64,000 bases of DNA from Sulfitobacter sp. THAF37 (GTDB lineage: Bacteria > Pseudomonadota > Alphaproteobacteria > Rhodobacterales > Rhodobacteraceae): NCBI RefSeq assembly GCF_009363555.1, contig NZ_CP045372.1:1623501-1687500 (forward strand). The letters are read 5' to 3'. The notes beneath the pieces are model-generated. The model was not told the origin of the DNA. It made no database searches and saw only the letters and a list, made by a program, of their open reading frames with translations. The position numbers were made by a program, and so were the translations under genes. Of this stretch, positions 1 to 8,885 are shown piece after piece (positions within the stretch are counted from its first letter, which is position 1; every line of letters begins with the position of its first letter).

Positions 1-1
1 C

Positions 2-370
2 TTTGTCATTCCCGCGCGGGGGGATCGTCCGGTGCCCGCAGGGCCCTACCACCTGGGCCTGTCGATACGCGACAAGCGGCTGGTCTTTGACGTGGCGACC
101 GAGAACGAGGAGAAGGCGGCAGAATTCCATCTGTCGCTCGGGCCGTTCCGCCAGGTGGTGAAGGACTATTTCCAGATCTGCGAAAGCTACTTCGAAGCGG
201 TCAAGAAACTGCCCCCCAGCCAGATCGAGACGATTGATATGGCCCGTCGCGGCATCCACAACGAAGGCTCCCGCGTCCTGCAGGAACGGCTGGAAGGCAA
301 GGCCGAGATCGACATCGACACCGCACGCCGTCTGTTCACCCTGATCTGCGTTCTGCATTTCGGCGGCTGA
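2..370 (+). CDS. UPF0262 family protein, 3' part (5' end outside window)
   Basis: The reading frame is open from the first bases of the window and the residues before the first internal GTG (…ARGDRPVPAGPY) already look like the family, so the true start lies upstream. The visible part matches the C-terminal three quarters of UPF0262, a roughly 155-160 aa alphaproteobacterial family of unknown function, recognised by the conserved stretches LGPFRQVVKDYFQICESY and ARRGIHNEG and by the ending RRLFTLICVLHFGG. It lies 3 nt before the phosphatase-like gene, so the two are probably co-transcribed. In related genomes this gene often sits beside hisD, which would be off the left edge here; that is recollection, not seen. 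Confidence 0.9.
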   Translation, partial: FVIPARGDRPVPAGPYHLGLSIRDKRLVFDVATENEEKAAEFHLSLGPFRQVVKDYFQICESYFEAVKKLPPSQIETIDMARRGIHNEGSRVLQERLEGKAEIDIDTARRLFTLICVLHFGG

Positions 371-373
371 GCG

Positions 374-835
374 ATGGCGGACCTTCCCCAGTCCGTTCTG
401 TTCTGCTGCGATCACAACGCAGTACGCTCGCCCATGGCAGAGGGCATCATGAAAAAATTCTACGGCACCGATACCTACGTGCAATCGGTGGGCGTCAAGA
501 ACGACCTGGAAATCGACGGCTTTTCCATCGCGGTCTGTGCCGAGATCGGTGTCGAACTGTCGCGCCACCGCTCGCGCAGTTTCGACGAGATGGAGCAATG
601 GGGCGATGACCTGTCATCCTTTGACCTGGTGATCGCCCTGTCCCCGGCCAGCCAGCGCCGCGCACTGGAACTGACGCGGTTCTTTCACCTCGATGTCGAA
701 TACTGGCCCATTCTCGACCCTACAGGACTGGGCGAGGGGCGCGAGGCCAAGCTGGTGCAGTTTCGTGCTGCCCGCGACCAGATCAAAACCCGCCTGATCG
801 ACCGTTTCGGCGATCCGGTCTGCCCTGTTACGTAG
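374..835 (+). CDS. Low-molecular-weight phosphotyrosine phosphatase-like protein
   Basis: This 153 aa protein has the family's single domain. The CX5R phosphate-binding loop is Cys12-(DHNAV)-Arg18-Ser near the N terminus, and a DPTG segment near residue 114 supplies the expected general-acid aspartate. LMW phosphatases and arsenate reductases share this fold; the loop alone does not separate them, and no ars genes are nearby. The gene follows the UPF0262 gene after 3 nt and precedes the SnoaL-like gene after 9 nt, so it is probably an internal operon member. The substrate is unknown. Confidence 0.88.
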   Translation: MADLPQSVLFCCDHNAVRSPMAEGIMKKFYGTDTYVQSVGVKNDLEIDGFSIAVCAEIGVELSRHRSRSFDEMEQWGDDLSSFDLVIALSPASQRRALELTRFFHLDVEYWPILDPTGLGEGREAKLVQFRAARDQIKTRLIDRFGDPVCPVT

Positions 836-844
836 GATTTTCTC

Positions 845-1237
845 ATGGCCGACATCATCAAGACCTATTTCGATGCCTTTAACGCAGGCGATACCGACGG
901 CATGCTGGCCTGCCTGACCGATGACGTGGCGCATCATGTCAACGAAGGGAAGGTGCGCGAAGGCAAGGCGAAGTTCGCGGAGTTTTGCGCCCACATGAGC
1001 CGCTGCTACAAGGAAAACCTGACCGACATGGTGGTTTTCTCTGACCCTGATGCTACGCGGGCAGCCGCGGAATACGTGGTCAACGGCACCTACCTTGAAA
1101 CCGACGCGGGACTGCCCGAGGCACGTGGCCAGGGCTACCGGCTGCCGGCGGGGTCATTCTTTGACCTGCGGGAGGGTCGAATCAGCCGCATCACCACCTA
1201 TTACAATCTGGCGGACTGGACCGCGCAGGTCAGCTGA
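845..1237 (+). CDS. SnoaL-like / ketosteroid isomerase-related protein
   Basis: The 130 aa product has the size and pattern of NTF2-like SnoaL domain proteins: an N-terminal helix with YFDAFNAGD, then DDVAHHVNEG, and a C-terminal strand pair ending FFDLREGRISRITTYYN. Such proteins form a cone-shaped cavity used by isomerases, cyclases or hydrolases, and sequence alone does not give the reaction. It starts 9 nt after the phosphatase-like gene and stops 1 nt before the acetyltransferase start, so it sits inside an apparent four-gene operon. Confidence 0.85.
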   Translation: MADIIKTYFDAFNAGDTDGMLACLTDDVAHHVNEGKVREGKAKFAEFCAHMSRCYKENLTDMVVFSDPDATRAAAEYVVNGTYLETDAGLPEARGQGYRLPAGSFFDLREGRISRITTYYNLADWTAQVS

Positions 1238-1238
1238 G

Positions 1239-1826
1239 ATGGCCTTGCGGATCACGCCCCTCACGGGGGCCGCGCTGGTCAGGGCACTGCCGAGCGTGGC
1301 CCGGCTGCGCATCGCGGTCTTTGCGGAATGGCCCTACCTCTACGACGGCGACCCGGCCTATGAGGAGCGGTACCTGCAAAGCTATCGCGACAGCGACAGT
1401 GCCATCGTTGTCGGGGCTTTCGATGGCGATGTGTTGGTCGGCGCCAGCACCGGGACGCCCCTGACGGATCACGCGGATGATTTCGCTGCCGCATTTGCCC
1501 CGACCGGGGTTGACCTTGGGCAGGTGTTCTACTGCGCCGAAAGCGTCCTGCTGCCCGCGTACCGGGGGCAGGGGGCGGGGCACAGCTTCTTCGCCGCCCG
1601 CGAGGACCATGCGCGGAGACTGGGATTTGCCAAAAGCTGTTTCTGCGCGGTGATCCGCCCCGAGGACCACCCGGCGCGCCCCGCCGGGTACCGCCCTCTC
1701 GATGGCTTCTGGCGGGCGCGGGGGTACCGGCCGCTCGACGGGGTGATCGCCCGGTTCCGCTGGAAGGATCACGGCGAGACGGAAGAGACGGCGAAACCCC
1801 TGCAATTCTGGATACGCGACCTCTGA
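1239..1826 (+). CDS. GNAT family N-acetyltransferase
   Basis: The 195 aa product has a GNAT core. Motif A is in the middle (ESVLLPAYRGQGAGHSFFAARE), with RGQGAG as the acetyl-CoA pyrophosphate loop. The frame is open further upstream, but that part overlaps the SnoaL-like gene. The ATG one base after that gene's stop is chosen because homology-like sequence (MALRITPLTG) begins there. It is probably the last gene of the leading operon, and tandem hairpins follow at once. The acceptor substrate cannot be inferred. Confidence 0.87.
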   Translation: MALRITPLTGAALVRALPSVARLRIAVFAEWPYLYDGDPAYEERYLQSYRDSDSAIVVGAFDGDVLVGASTGTPLTDHADDFAAAFAPTGVDLGQVFYCAESVLLPAYRGQGAGHSFFAAREDHARRLGFAKSCFCAVIRPEDHPARPAGYRPLDGFWRARGYRPLDGVIARFRWKDHGETEETAKPLQFWIRDL

Positions 1827-1831
1827 GGGCG

Positions 1832-1876
1832 CCGGAGTTTTTGAAAACTCCGGGCAAATTTCTTCAAAGAAATTTG
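1832..1876. terminator. Tandem hairpins between convergent genes (bidirectional terminator)
   Basis: Two perfect hairpins lie back to back. The first has arms CCGGAGTTTT and AAAACTCCGG around a 2-nt centre (1832-1853). The second has 10-bp arms CAAATTTCTT and AAGAAATTTG around CA (1855-1864 and 1867-1876). They fill the gap between the plus-strand acetyltransferase and the minus-strand lipoprotein, which suits a bidirectional terminator. Confidence 0.75.
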
Positions 1877-1884
1877 GCCCCTGC

Positions 1885-2265
1885 TCAGGTTTGGGCGCAG
1901 ACGGCTGCGGCGTTCTGGCCGAACTCTTTCCACGCCTTCCAGAACCGTTCGTTGTTGGCATTGTCCGACTGGCGGATTTCCTGCAACTGGTGCGGGTCCC
2001 GGAACATCTTGGCGCCGCGCCGTTGGTCCCGTGCGGACAGCGACTGGTCCGCTACCGCCTGCACACAGCCGCAGCGCGTGGGCGATGACCCCTTGCGGCC
2101 ATCCGCCTCGCAGGCCCTCTGGATCGGCCCGCTGGCAAAGGGCACCACCGGCACCGCCGCATAGCCCCCGCCGTAGCCCGCTGCATTGCTGCTGGAATAT
2201 CTGCTGCCGCCCCCACAGGCGGCCAGCCCCAAAACGGCGACAAGCGCCACACCGATACGCATCAT
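1885..2265 (-). CDS. Small lipoprotein, Rhodobacteraceae-type, unknown function
   Basis: The 126 aa product has a short hydrophobic signal ending in a lipobox (LAAC, Cys17), followed by a Gly/Ser/Tyr-rich linker and a compact C-terminal half. Four further cysteines (52, 65, 67, 123) could form disulfides in the periplasm. I recall similar roseobacter proteins annotated loosely as 'arginine transporter', but nothing here shows transport and I do not adopt the name. It is divergent from lepA and convergent with the acetyltransferase, so it is probably monocistronic. A second ATG one codon downstream is an equally possible start. Confidence 0.75.
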   Translation of the reverse strand: MMRIGVALVAVLGLAACGGGSRYSSSNAAGYGGGYAAVPVVPFASGPIQRACEADGRKGSSPTRCGCVQAVADQSLSARDQRRGAKMFRDPHQLQEIRQSDNANNERFWKAWKEFGQNAAAVCAQT

Positions 2266-2462
2266 CTTTCCTGCCTTCTCACCGGACCGTGGGATTTGCC
2301 CCTTGGTGGTCCTCGTTTGCTCTGGCCGGGATTATGCACGACAAGCGCCGGCTGGGCAATTCACGTTTGATTGCGGAACCGTCCCCGTGGGCCGGCCACC
2401 GTCGCACCGGCGGTCGATATGCCACCTTGACCAGCCCTACAAAGCGCCGCATATCCCCATAC

Positions 2463-4265
2463 ATGACACCGCTTTCGCACATCCGCAATTTCTCCATCGT
2501 GGCGCATATCGACCACGGTAAATCGACGCTTGCCGACCGGCTGATCCAGCTCACCGGGACGGTGGCCGAACGCGACATGAAGGAACAGCTTCTCGACGCG
2601 ATGGACATCGAGCGCGAGCGCGGCATCACCATCAAGGCCAACACCGTGCGCATCGACTATCCCGCGCAGGACGGTGAGACCTATGTGCTGAACCTGATCG
2701 ACACACCCGGCCATGTCGACTTCGGCTACGAGGTCAGCCGCTCGATGCAGGCGGTCGAAGGGTCGCTGCTGGTTGTCGATGCCTCCCAGGGGGTCGAGGC
2801 GCAGACGCTTGCCAATGTCTACCAGGCCATCGACGCGGACCACGAGATCGTGCCGGTGCTGAACAAGGTCGATCTGCCCGCCGCCGACTGCGCCCGCGTG
2901 CGCGAACAGATCGAAGACGTGATCGGCATCGAGGCGCACGACGCGGTCGAGATCAGCGCCAAGACCGGCGTGGGCATCCCGGACGTGCTGGAAGCCATCG
3001 TGAAACGCCTGCCGCCCCCCGAAGGCGGCGACCCCGATGCGCCGCTCAAGGCGATGCTGGTCGATTCGAAATACGACCAGTACCTGGGCGTCATCGTCAT
3101 TGTCCGGATCATCGACGGCACCCTGAAAAAGGGCGACCGCATCCGCATGATCAAGACCGGCGGCACCTACGACGTGGACGACGTCGGCGTCTACCGGCCT
3201 GCAATGACGTCTGTCAAAAGCCTCGGCCCCGGCGAAATCGGCTATCTGAACGCGTCGATCAAACAGGTGCGCGACACCCGCGTGGGCGACACCATCACCC
3301 TTGAAAAGCGCCCCTGCGAAAAACCCCTGCCGGGTTTCAAACCTTCCCAGCCCGTGGTTTTCTGCGGATTGTTCCCGGTGGACAGCTCCGAATTCGAAGA
3401 CCTGCGCGAAGCGATCGAGAAACTGGCCCTCAACGATGCCAGCTTCTCCTTCGAGATGGAGACCTCGGCCGCACTTGGCTTCGGCTTTCGCTGCGGGTTC
3501 CTCGGCCTTCTGCATCTGGAGGTGATCCGCGACCGGATCGAACGGGAGTACGACATCGAGCTGATCACCACCGCGCCGTCGGTGATCTACCACGTCCACA
3601 TGAAGGACGGCGAGATGCGCGAGTTGCACAACCCCGCCGACATGCCGGACCTGACCCATGTGGACCACATGGAAGAACCACGCATCAAGGCCACGATCCT
3701 GGTGCCGGACGAATACCTTGGCGACGTGCTGAAGCTCTGCCAGGACCGGCGAGGCATCCAGCAGGATCTGACCTATGCGGGCAGCCGCGCGATGGTGGTT
3801 TATGACCTGCCGCTGAACGAGGTGGTCTTCGACTTCTACGACCGGCTGAAATCTGTGACCAAGGGGTATGCCTCCTTCGACTACCAGATGATCGGCTACC
3901 GCCAGGACAACCTGGTCAAGATGCAGATCCTGGTGAACGACGAACCCGTGGATGCGCTGAGCACGATGGTCCACCGAGACCGGGCCGAGATGCGCGGCCG
4001 CGCGATGGTCGAAAAGCTGAAAGACCTGATCCCGCGCCACATGTTCAAGATCCCGATCCAGGCGGCCATCGGCGGCAAGGTCATCGCCCGCGAAACCCTG
4101 TCCGCCATGCGCAAGGACGTGACCGCCAAATGCTATGGCGGCGACGCCACCCGCAAGAAGAAGCTGCTGGAGAAGCAGAAGGCGGGCAAGAAGAAGATGC
4201 GCCAGTTCGGCAAGGTGGATATCCCGCAGGAAGCTTTCATCAGCGCACTGAAAATGGACAGCTAA
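2463..4265 (+). CDS. lepA: Elongation factor 4 (LepA), ribosome-associated GTPase
   Basis: This 600 aa translational GTPase matches the usual length of LepA/EF4, which binds the ribosome and affects initiation or back-translocation. The G1 loop is AHIDHGKS (residues 14-21), G3 is DTPGH, G4 is NKVD, and domain IV is followed by the LepA-specific C-terminal domain ending in a Lys-rich stretch ([29 protein letters not shown]). The frame is open about 140 codons upstream, but the family begins at [21 protein letters not shown], so the ATG at 2463 is chosen. It is transcribed away from the lipoprotein gene. Confidence 0.97.
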   Translation: MTPLSHIRNFSIVAHIDHGKSTLADRLIQLTGTVAERDMKEQLLDAMDIERERGITIKANTVRIDYPAQDGETYVLNLIDTPGHVDFGYEVSRSMQAVEGSLLVVDASQGVEAQTLANVYQAIDADHEIVPVLNKVDLPAADCARVREQIEDVIGIEAHDAVEISAKTGVGIPDVLEAIVKRLPPPEGGDPDAPLKAMLVDSKYDQYLGVIVIVRIIDGTLKKGDRIRMIKTGGTYDVDDVGVYRPAMTSVKSLGPGEIGYLNASIKQVRDTRVGDTITLEKRPCEKPLPGFKPSQPVVFCGLFPVDSSEFEDLREAIEKLALNDASFSFEMETSAALGFGFRCGFLGLLHLEVIRDRIEREYDIELITTAPSVIYHVHMKDGEMRELHNPADMPDLTHVDHMEEPRIKATILVPDEYLGDVLKLCQDRRGIQQDLTYAGSRAMVVYDLPLNEVVFDFYDRLKSVTKGYASFDYQMIGYRQDNLVKMQILVNDEPVDALSTMVHRDRAEMRGRAMVEKLKDLIPRHMFKIPIQAAIGGKVIARETLSAMRKDVTAKCYGGDATRKKKLLEKQKAGKKKMRQFGKVDIPQEAFISALKMDS

Positions 4266-4624
4266 AGCTGGCCATTTCCAGCGCGGATGAAAGACGGTGG
4301 GGTGAGAGTCTCGCGCAGCGGGGCGAGGCCCCACACCGGTAGGGCGGCGCGCTTAATCCGCCACCCAATGCCAAACCCAAAAGGGTTTGGCAGCGCCCGT
4401 GTCCGGCGCTTCGCGCGTTCAGCTCTTAATTGATCCTCTGGATCAGTTCCTAGATGGGCCTTACCCACTCCCACGGGGCGGGCGCTTCGCTTTTTCGGGC
4501 TCCGCCCGCTCCGGCCTGAAACTGTCCACTGGACAGTTCCCAAGACGGCCTTCGCCCCTTCGGTACGGGCGCAGTGGAAGGTTTAGAGGGTATCGCGAAG
4601 CGGCTGACCCTTCAGCCGCCTCTC
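4266..4624. repeat. Non-coding 359-bp gap with a cluster of short palindromes
   Basis: No credible gene is visible between lepA and the DUF3072 gene. The gap carries two related short palindromes. AATTGATCC-TCT-GGATCAGTT lies at 4428-4448, with one mismatch in 9-bp arms, and AACTGTCC-ACT-GGACAGTT lies at 4520-4538, with perfect 8-bp arms. Both have 3-nt loops ending in CT and lie about 90 bp apart, amid GC-rich repeated phrases (GGGCGCTTCGC, CGGGCTCCGCCCG). This looks like a REP-type intergenic element cluster. No transposase is present. Confidence 0.6.
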
Positions 4625-4819
4625 TTACCCCTTCAGCGCCTCGATCCGTTCCGACGCCTCCGCCTTCGTCAGGCCGTCCTGAAACTCTTCGCCGTGCTGC
4701 TCGCACAGGGTCTTGAGGTAGCTGGCCTGCGCGCCGGTCATCGGCTCGTCGCCGGTGACCCAGTCCTCGGGGTCCTTTTCCGCGTTTCCGGTGGGGTTGT
4801 TCTTGGGGTTGTCGGTCAT
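4625..4819 (-). CDS. DUF3072 domain small protein
   Basis: The 64 aa product ends in the DUF3072 signature MTGAQASYLKTLCEQHGEEF…LTKAEASERIEAL, preceded by a polar, disordered-looking N terminus (MTDNPKNNPTGNAEKD). The function is unknown. The domain resembles small helix-forming segments that recur in DUF3072 proteins. The ATG at 4819 is chosen because AGGAGA sits 6 nt upstream; an ATG eight codons earlier lacks a ribosome site. It lies 50 nt downstream of the methyltransferase on the same strand and may be read through from the glycan operon. Confidence 0.8.
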   Translation of the reverse strand: MTDNPKNNPTGNAEKDPEDWVTGDEPMTGAQASYLKTLCEQHGEEFQDGLTKAEASERIEALKG

Positions 4820-4869
4820 TGGTGTTCTCCTTTTGTTTACCAATGCGCGACGGGGCGTGGCGGTTCCGC

Positions 4870-5346
4870 TCAGGCCCGGTAAAACAGATACCGGCCGTCC
4901 GCCACTGTCTCCGGCCCCGCGATGCGTTCGAACCCCTCCAGCGGATCCTGCGAGATCACCAGCCCGCCGGGCACCAGCAGCGGGGCGATCAGCGGGCTCA
5001 GCCCACGGCTCTTGACCGCGTCGGCCTCGGGCACGCCGATGCCAAGCTCGTAATGCACCAGCGAGAGCCGCGTGCCCGCCCGGGCCATCCGGTCCAACAT
5101 GCGGTCGGCGTCGCCCTGCAGGAAATCCGCCTCTGGCGGGACGCAGGAGGGATGCGCGTTCATCTCGCGGTCGATGACCCAGATGCGGCGGTCGGGCAGG
5201 CCCGCGCGCAGGTGATCGTAGGTGCGCCCGTTGCCCAGACCCAGTTCCAGCACATCGCCTTGCAGGTTTGCGATCTGCGCCGCGGCCCAGTTCAGCCCCT
5301 CGATCTGGGCGGTCAGGCGGCGGCGCATGGATTCGAGACGGCTCAT
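4870..5346 (-). CDS. Small class I SAM-dependent methyltransferase-like protein
   Basis: The 158 aa product has a Rossmann methyltransferase core. Motif I is VLELGLGNGRTYDHLR (from about residue 32), followed by an acidic strand end (VIDRE) and VPGGLVISQDPLEGFE near the C terminus. It is shorter than most methyltransferases and belongs to the same small family as the protein encoded at 21094-21576. Its ATG overlaps the stop of the deacetylase gene by 4 nt (ATGA on the minus strand), making it the last gene of a seven-gene translationally coupled chain. The methyl acceptor is unknown; glycan or lipid modification is inferred from context. Confidence 0.82.
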   Translation of the reverse strand: MSRLESMRRRLTAQIEGLNWAAAQIANLQGDVLELGLGNGRTYDHLRAGLPDRRIWVIDREMNAHPSCVPPEADFLQGDADRMLDRMARAGTRLSLVHYELGIGVPEADAVKSRGLSPLIAPLLVPGGLVISQDPLEGFERIAGPETVADGRYLFYRA

Positions 5347-6104
5347 GGCAGGGGTCCTTTCAGGGACAGCAGGTTGATCGGCGTCGCGCCACCCATCAGC
5401 AGGGTGGACACGCAGGCATGCGTGAACTCCCAGATCGCGGCGTCATGGACAAGGTGATGCGTCAGCACACCCAGCGGTTCCGTGGCATCGGTGCGGCCTG
5501 CGCGGCGGTCCTGCAGCTGCTGCACAAGGGTGGCGATCTGAGCGTCGGGGTCCGCCAGCCCGCCGCCGCCGCGCCAGTGGATCGGATCGACATGGGTGTT
5601 GATCTGCACCAGCCCCGGCGCGGCGTCGCGCGTGGTGCGCGGCGTGTAGGTGGACAGCGCCCGAAAGCCCATTGCGGGCAACGCCGCCGTGACCGAGGGG
5701 TCGACCCGGTTCCAGGGGGGCACGAACATCTCGAACAGCCCGTCCCGGAACAGGCCGCGCAGTCGGGTCAGCCCCGCCTGAGCCTCAGCCGCGGCACCGG
5801 GGCGGGGATGGCCGAACTCGGCCTTTTTCTGGCCCAATGGCGCGTGGTTTTCATGCGCCCAGCCATGCACCAATGCCGTGGCATGGGGGCGGTCCCGCAG
5901 GGTTTCGGCCAGGGCGGGTGTCGCCAGGGCCGGGATCACGGCCAGGTGTACCGGCAGGCCCAGTGTCCCTGACAGCGTCAGCAGCCGGTCCAGCGCGGGG
6001 GTGGGGTCGGTCGCGTCGTCGTCGCGCCACCACAGGGGCAGGGCGCGGGCCTCTGCCCGCCATATCGCCAGTTCGGCGGTCAGCGTGGACCAGTCGGGCT
6101 TCAT
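5343..6104 (-). CDS. Polysaccharide deacetylase-family protein
   Basis: The 253 aa product has a NodB-like barrel pattern. It shows an acidic metal/catalytic patch WWRDDD near residues 25-30, a His-rich strand HGWAHENH near the middle, and MFVPPWNR and LTHHLVHD segments toward the end. Family members remove acetyl groups from N-acetyl sugars. The start is the ATG that overlaps the stop of the preceding MurG-like gene by 4 nt; longer upstream readings would run inside that gene. It sits in the glycosyltransferase operon, so it probably trims the same glycan. Whether it is exported is unclear, since no signal peptide is seen. Confidence 0.85.
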   Translation of the reverse strand: MKPDWSTLTAELAIWRAEARALPLWWRDDDATDPTPALDRLLTLSGTLGLPVHLAVIPALATPALAETLRDRPHATALVHGWAHENHAPLGQKKAEFGHPRPGAAAEAQAGLTRLRGLFRDGLFEMFVPPWNRVDPSVTAALPAMGFRALSTYTPRTTRDAAPGLVQINTHVDPIHWRGGGGLADPDAQIATLVQQLQDRRAGRTDATEPLGVLTHHLVHDAAIWEFTHACVSTLLMGGATPINLLSLKGPLP

Positions 6105-7234
6105 CGCCGCACCCTCCGCAGCGCCGCGACGATCTCGACCGTTCGGGCGGCTCCGTCCAGGCCCTCGCGCAGCGGTGTGGGGCGCGGGCCCGAGGTGATC
6201 TGTGCCAGCGCGTCCAGCAGGGCGTCGGCGGTCAGTTCGGCGCTGCGCAGGACCGCGAAACCCCGGCGCTGTGCCAGAGCCTTGGCCCGCAGGCCCTGTT
6301 CCACCTCGCTGCCCGCGTCGAAGGGAATGAACACCGCGGGGCAGCCGGTCTGCAGCAGGTCCAGCGCGGTGTTGTAGCCGCACATGGAAACGGAGGCCGC
6401 CGCGTGGTGCAGCATCTGGCGGAAGTCCGGTCGGGCGGGTTCGACGATCATGTTGGGCGGGCCGGTCATCTCTGCGGCGCGTGCCGTCGCATTGGCGCCG
6501 CCCAGCAGCAGCCGCCATGTCCGGTCCGGATCGGCCGCCGCGGCCGTGCGGGCGGCGGCGAATATCTCCGCCCCGACGTCGCCGCCGCCCGCGCTGACGA
6601 TGATCTCTCCCGTTCCGGTCCGCTCGGGGTGCGGGGGGGCGGTCGGGGGAGCGACGAACCCGGTGTAGCGCAATCTGGCCTCTAGCGCGGGCGACACCGG
6701 CCAGCTCAGGTCAAGGGGGGTGATGTCGGCATCCGCGTGCACCAGGACAGCATCGTAGTAGGCAGCGATGATCTCTTCGGCGAAGGCGGCTTTCTTCGGA
6801 TTCGTCGGCGGCGCAAGGATGTCGCGGATCGAGGCGCAGATCAGCGGTTGCTGCGGTGCCGCCCGTGCGGCGTCAAGCAGGGCGCGGAATTCGGCCCGCA
6901 GGATACGCCGGCCAAAGGGAAAGAGTTCGGTCATCACCACATCGGGGGTCATGTCGTGAAAGGCCGACAGCAGGGCAGTCTGGCGCGCGGCGAGGAAGGT
7001 GCCGGACACCTCGGCGTCGCGATCGTCCAGAAGCCGCGTAAAGTCGACACCGTCCGACCGCACGGGCGGCAGTTGCGTCAGCGGCAGGTCTGGATCGGCC
7101 AGATGCGGCGCGGGCATCCCGCCCGAGACGACCCGGACCCTGTGCCCGCCTTGCCGGAAGGCGCGCGCCAGCGTCAGGGCGCGCGACAGGTGCCCGGTGC
7201 CCAGCAGGTGCGTCACCACGATCATCACCTTCAT
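6101..7234 (-). CDS. MurG/GT28-like glycosyltransferase
   Basis: The 377 aa product begins MKVMIVVTHLLGTGHLSRALTLARAF, the glycine-rich N-terminal loop of GT-B enzymes. It carries the C-terminal donor-site segment SMCGYNTALDLLQTGCPAVFIPF followed by EQGLRAKAL. It shares the GYNT/E-L motif with the gene at 10120-11433, so the operon holds two members of this subfamily. Its ATG overlaps the histidine phosphatase stop by 4 nt, and its own stop overlaps the deacetylase start. The donor and acceptor are unknown; it may act at the cytoplasmic membrane face like MurG. Confidence 0.85.
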   Translation of the reverse strand: MKVMIVVTHLLGTGHLSRALTLARAFRQGGHRVRVVSGGMPAPHLADPDLPLTQLPPVRSDGVDFTRLLDDRDAEVSGTFLAARQTALLSAFHDMTPDVVMTELFPFGRRILRAEFRALLDAARAAPQQPLICASIRDILAPPTNPKKAAFAEEIIAAYYDAVLVHADADITPLDLSWPVSPALEARLRYTGFVAPPTAPPHPERTGTGEIIVSAGGGDVGAEIFAAARTAAAADPDRTWRLLLGGANATARAAEMTGPPNMIVEPARPDFRQMLHHAAASVSMCGYNTALDLLQTGCPAVFIPFDAGSEVEQGLRAKALAQRRGFAVLRSAELTADALLDALAQITSGPRPTPLREGLDGAARTVEIVAALRRVRR

Positions 7235-7815
7235 GGCGTGACCCCGGTCAGTCTGACCGGCTCTGCCGTCGGGTGCCAGCCGGAAGCCGTGATGTCGATC
7301 ACGTAAAGCCGGTTGCGCTTGACCGCAAAGGGGGCCGGGCCGTCGAAATCCCAGCCGTGCGCATGGGCCAGCAGAACCCGCATCACGCCGATGTGGCAGA
7401 CCGCCACCGCGTCGCCCGTCAGCGCCTGTGCCCAGGCAAGGACGCGGGCGCGGACCTCGGCGGGGCTTTCGCCGCCGGGCGGGGCGTGGTGCCAGCCCCA
7501 GGCTTCGATCGGGCGGTAGTCGCTGTGGGGGTCGTCGTGCAGATCGGGCCGTGTCCGGCCTTCCCAGTCGCCCCAGTGCATTTCGGTCAACGCCGCATCC
7601 GTCAGGGGGGGCTGGCCACTGACCAGCCGCGCGGTTTCCACGGCGCGGTGCAGCGGGCTGGACCAGACCGCGGCGCGGTCCCAGGGCGGGGGCAGCGACA
7701 GCGCCGACAGCTGTGCGCGTGCCTCGTCGTCCAGCGGTATGTCCGTGCGGCCCTGGATGCGCCCCGCGCGATTCCACGCGGTGTGGCCGTGGCGCAAGAG
7801 GGCAAGGCGGCTCAT
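7231..7815 (-). CDS. Histidine phosphatase (phosphoglycerate mutase-like) family protein
   Basis: The 194 aa product has the branch-1 histidine phosphatase core. The phosphoacceptor motif is LRHGHT (Arg8-His9-Gly10), with SSPLHRAVETA, Glu78 in LTEMHWGDWEG, and the second catalytic His141 in VCHIGVMR. Such enzymes dephosphorylate sugars, nucleotide precursors or cofactors. Its place among glycosyltransferases, coupled on both sides by 4-nt overlaps, suggests it removes phosphate from a sugar intermediate of that pathway. That role is inference from position only. Confidence 0.88.
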   Translation of the reverse strand: MSRLALLRHGHTAWNRAGRIQGRTDIPLDDEARAQLSALSLPPPWDRAAVWSSPLHRAVETARLVSGQPPLTDAALTEMHWGDWEGRTRPDLHDDPHSDYRPIEAWGWHHAPPGGESPAEVRARVLAWAQALTGDAVAVCHIGVMRVLLAHAHGWDFDGPAPFAVKRNRLYVIDITASGWHPTAEPVRLTGVTP

Positions 7816-8885
7816 GTCACCCCCGCGGCGGCGAGGCCCGCGCGCAGGCTGTCCATCGCGGCAGGCCGCAGGTGATGCCTGGCCACATGGTCGCGCGCCA
7901 AGTCACCCTGCCGCGCCCGCAGGTCGGGGTCTTGCAGCAATTCGGTCAGGCGGTGGGCCAGCGCGGCGGCGCCCGCCTCGGGCGGTGGCGGGGTGCCGGG
8001 GGCCAGCACGTCGCGAACGCCCGGGCGGTCCTGCGCCACCACGGGCAGACCCGCCGCCTGCGCTTCCAGATAGACGAGGCCGAAGGCCTCGTTCACGCCG
8101 GGCCAGAACAGCAGCGATGCGCGGGCATAAGTCCGGGCCAGCTCCGTCTCTGCCAGCGCGCCCAGCAGGCGTACCCGGCTGCCAAATGGCGCCATCAATT
8201 GCGCCACCTGCGCCCGCGCCGGGCCATCGCCGGCGATCTCAAGCGACCAGTCTCCCGGCACCAGCGCCAGCGTTTCGGCGATGATGCGGTAGGAGGCCAG
8301 TTTGTCCCCCGCGCGCATCATGCCGACGCTCAGCATGGGACCGCTCCGTGTGGCGGCGTCCGGCAGGCTGTCCCGGTCCAGGAACGGCCGCAGGCGGTAC
8401 AGGTGCTGACCCGGCGGCGCATCCCGGCGCAGCGTCTCGGCATCGCGTTCGGTGACGTGAAAGATGACCGCCGCGGCATCCGCTGCCGCCTCTGCTGCGG
8501 TCGCGTAACCGGCCCACGGCCCGACGAGCCGTTTGCGTGCGCGGGTGGATTCCACCTGAAGATAGGGGATGCCCAGGGCCCGCGCCACGGCGGGGCCGAT
8601 CAGGTCCGGGGCCTTGTAGTAATTGTGGTAACTGATCCAGGCCTGCCAACGGGTCTGACGGCCCTGCGCGATGAGGCGGGCAATCTCGGCCTCGGCCTGT
8701 GCCATCGTCCGTGACTGGAAAGCGGGGTTTCCCGCGCCGTCGCGGCTGCGCAGGGTGCTGGCCAGCGAGACGTCGGCGCCGATCCCCTCCAGCGCGGCGA
8801 TCAGGCTGCGGGCCATCGCGCGGTCGCCGGAAGGCACGGGGTGATCGGGTGGCTTGAGGGGCGCGTAGAAGGCGAGCCGCATCAT
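7812..8885 (-). CDS. Glycosyltransferase family 4-like protein
   Basis: The 357 aa product reads as a GT-B fold. It opens MMRLAFYAPLKPPDHPVPSGDR with an N-terminal acceptor domain (ISYHNYYKAPDLIG), and the C-terminal donor domain carries the E-X7-E element in GVNEAFGLVYLEAQAAGLPVV. The first of the two starting Met codons overlaps the stop of the next glycosyltransferase by 4 nt, which supports that start. It is the third member of the coupled chain; the sugar specificity is not readable. Confidence 0.86.
   Translation of the reverse strand: MMRLAFYAPLKPPDHPVPSGDRAMARSLIAALEGIGADVSLASTLRSRDGAGNPAFQSRTMAQAEAEIARLIAQGRQTRWQAWISYHNYYKAPDLIGPAVARALGIPYLQVESTRARKRLVGPWAGYATAAEAAADAAAVIFHVTERDAETLRRDAPPGQHLYRLRPFLDRDSLPDAATRSGPMLSVGMMRAGDKLASYRIIAETLALVPGDWSLEIAGDGPARAQVAQLMAPFGSRVRLLGALAETELARTYARASLLFWPGVNEAFGLVYLEAQAAGLPVVAQDRPGVRDVLAPGTPPPPEAGAAALAHRLTELLQDPDLRARQGDLARDHVARHHLRPAAMDSLRAGLAAAGVT

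Noticed and set aside
845..1237. Naming the SnoaL-like protein a steroid isomerase
   Set aside because: The fold is shared by many activities and the catalytic Asp/Tyr set of true ketosteroid isomerases is not evident.
2361..4334. A long open frame antisense to lepA
   Set aside because: It is a shadow of a highly conserved gene with no domain of its own.
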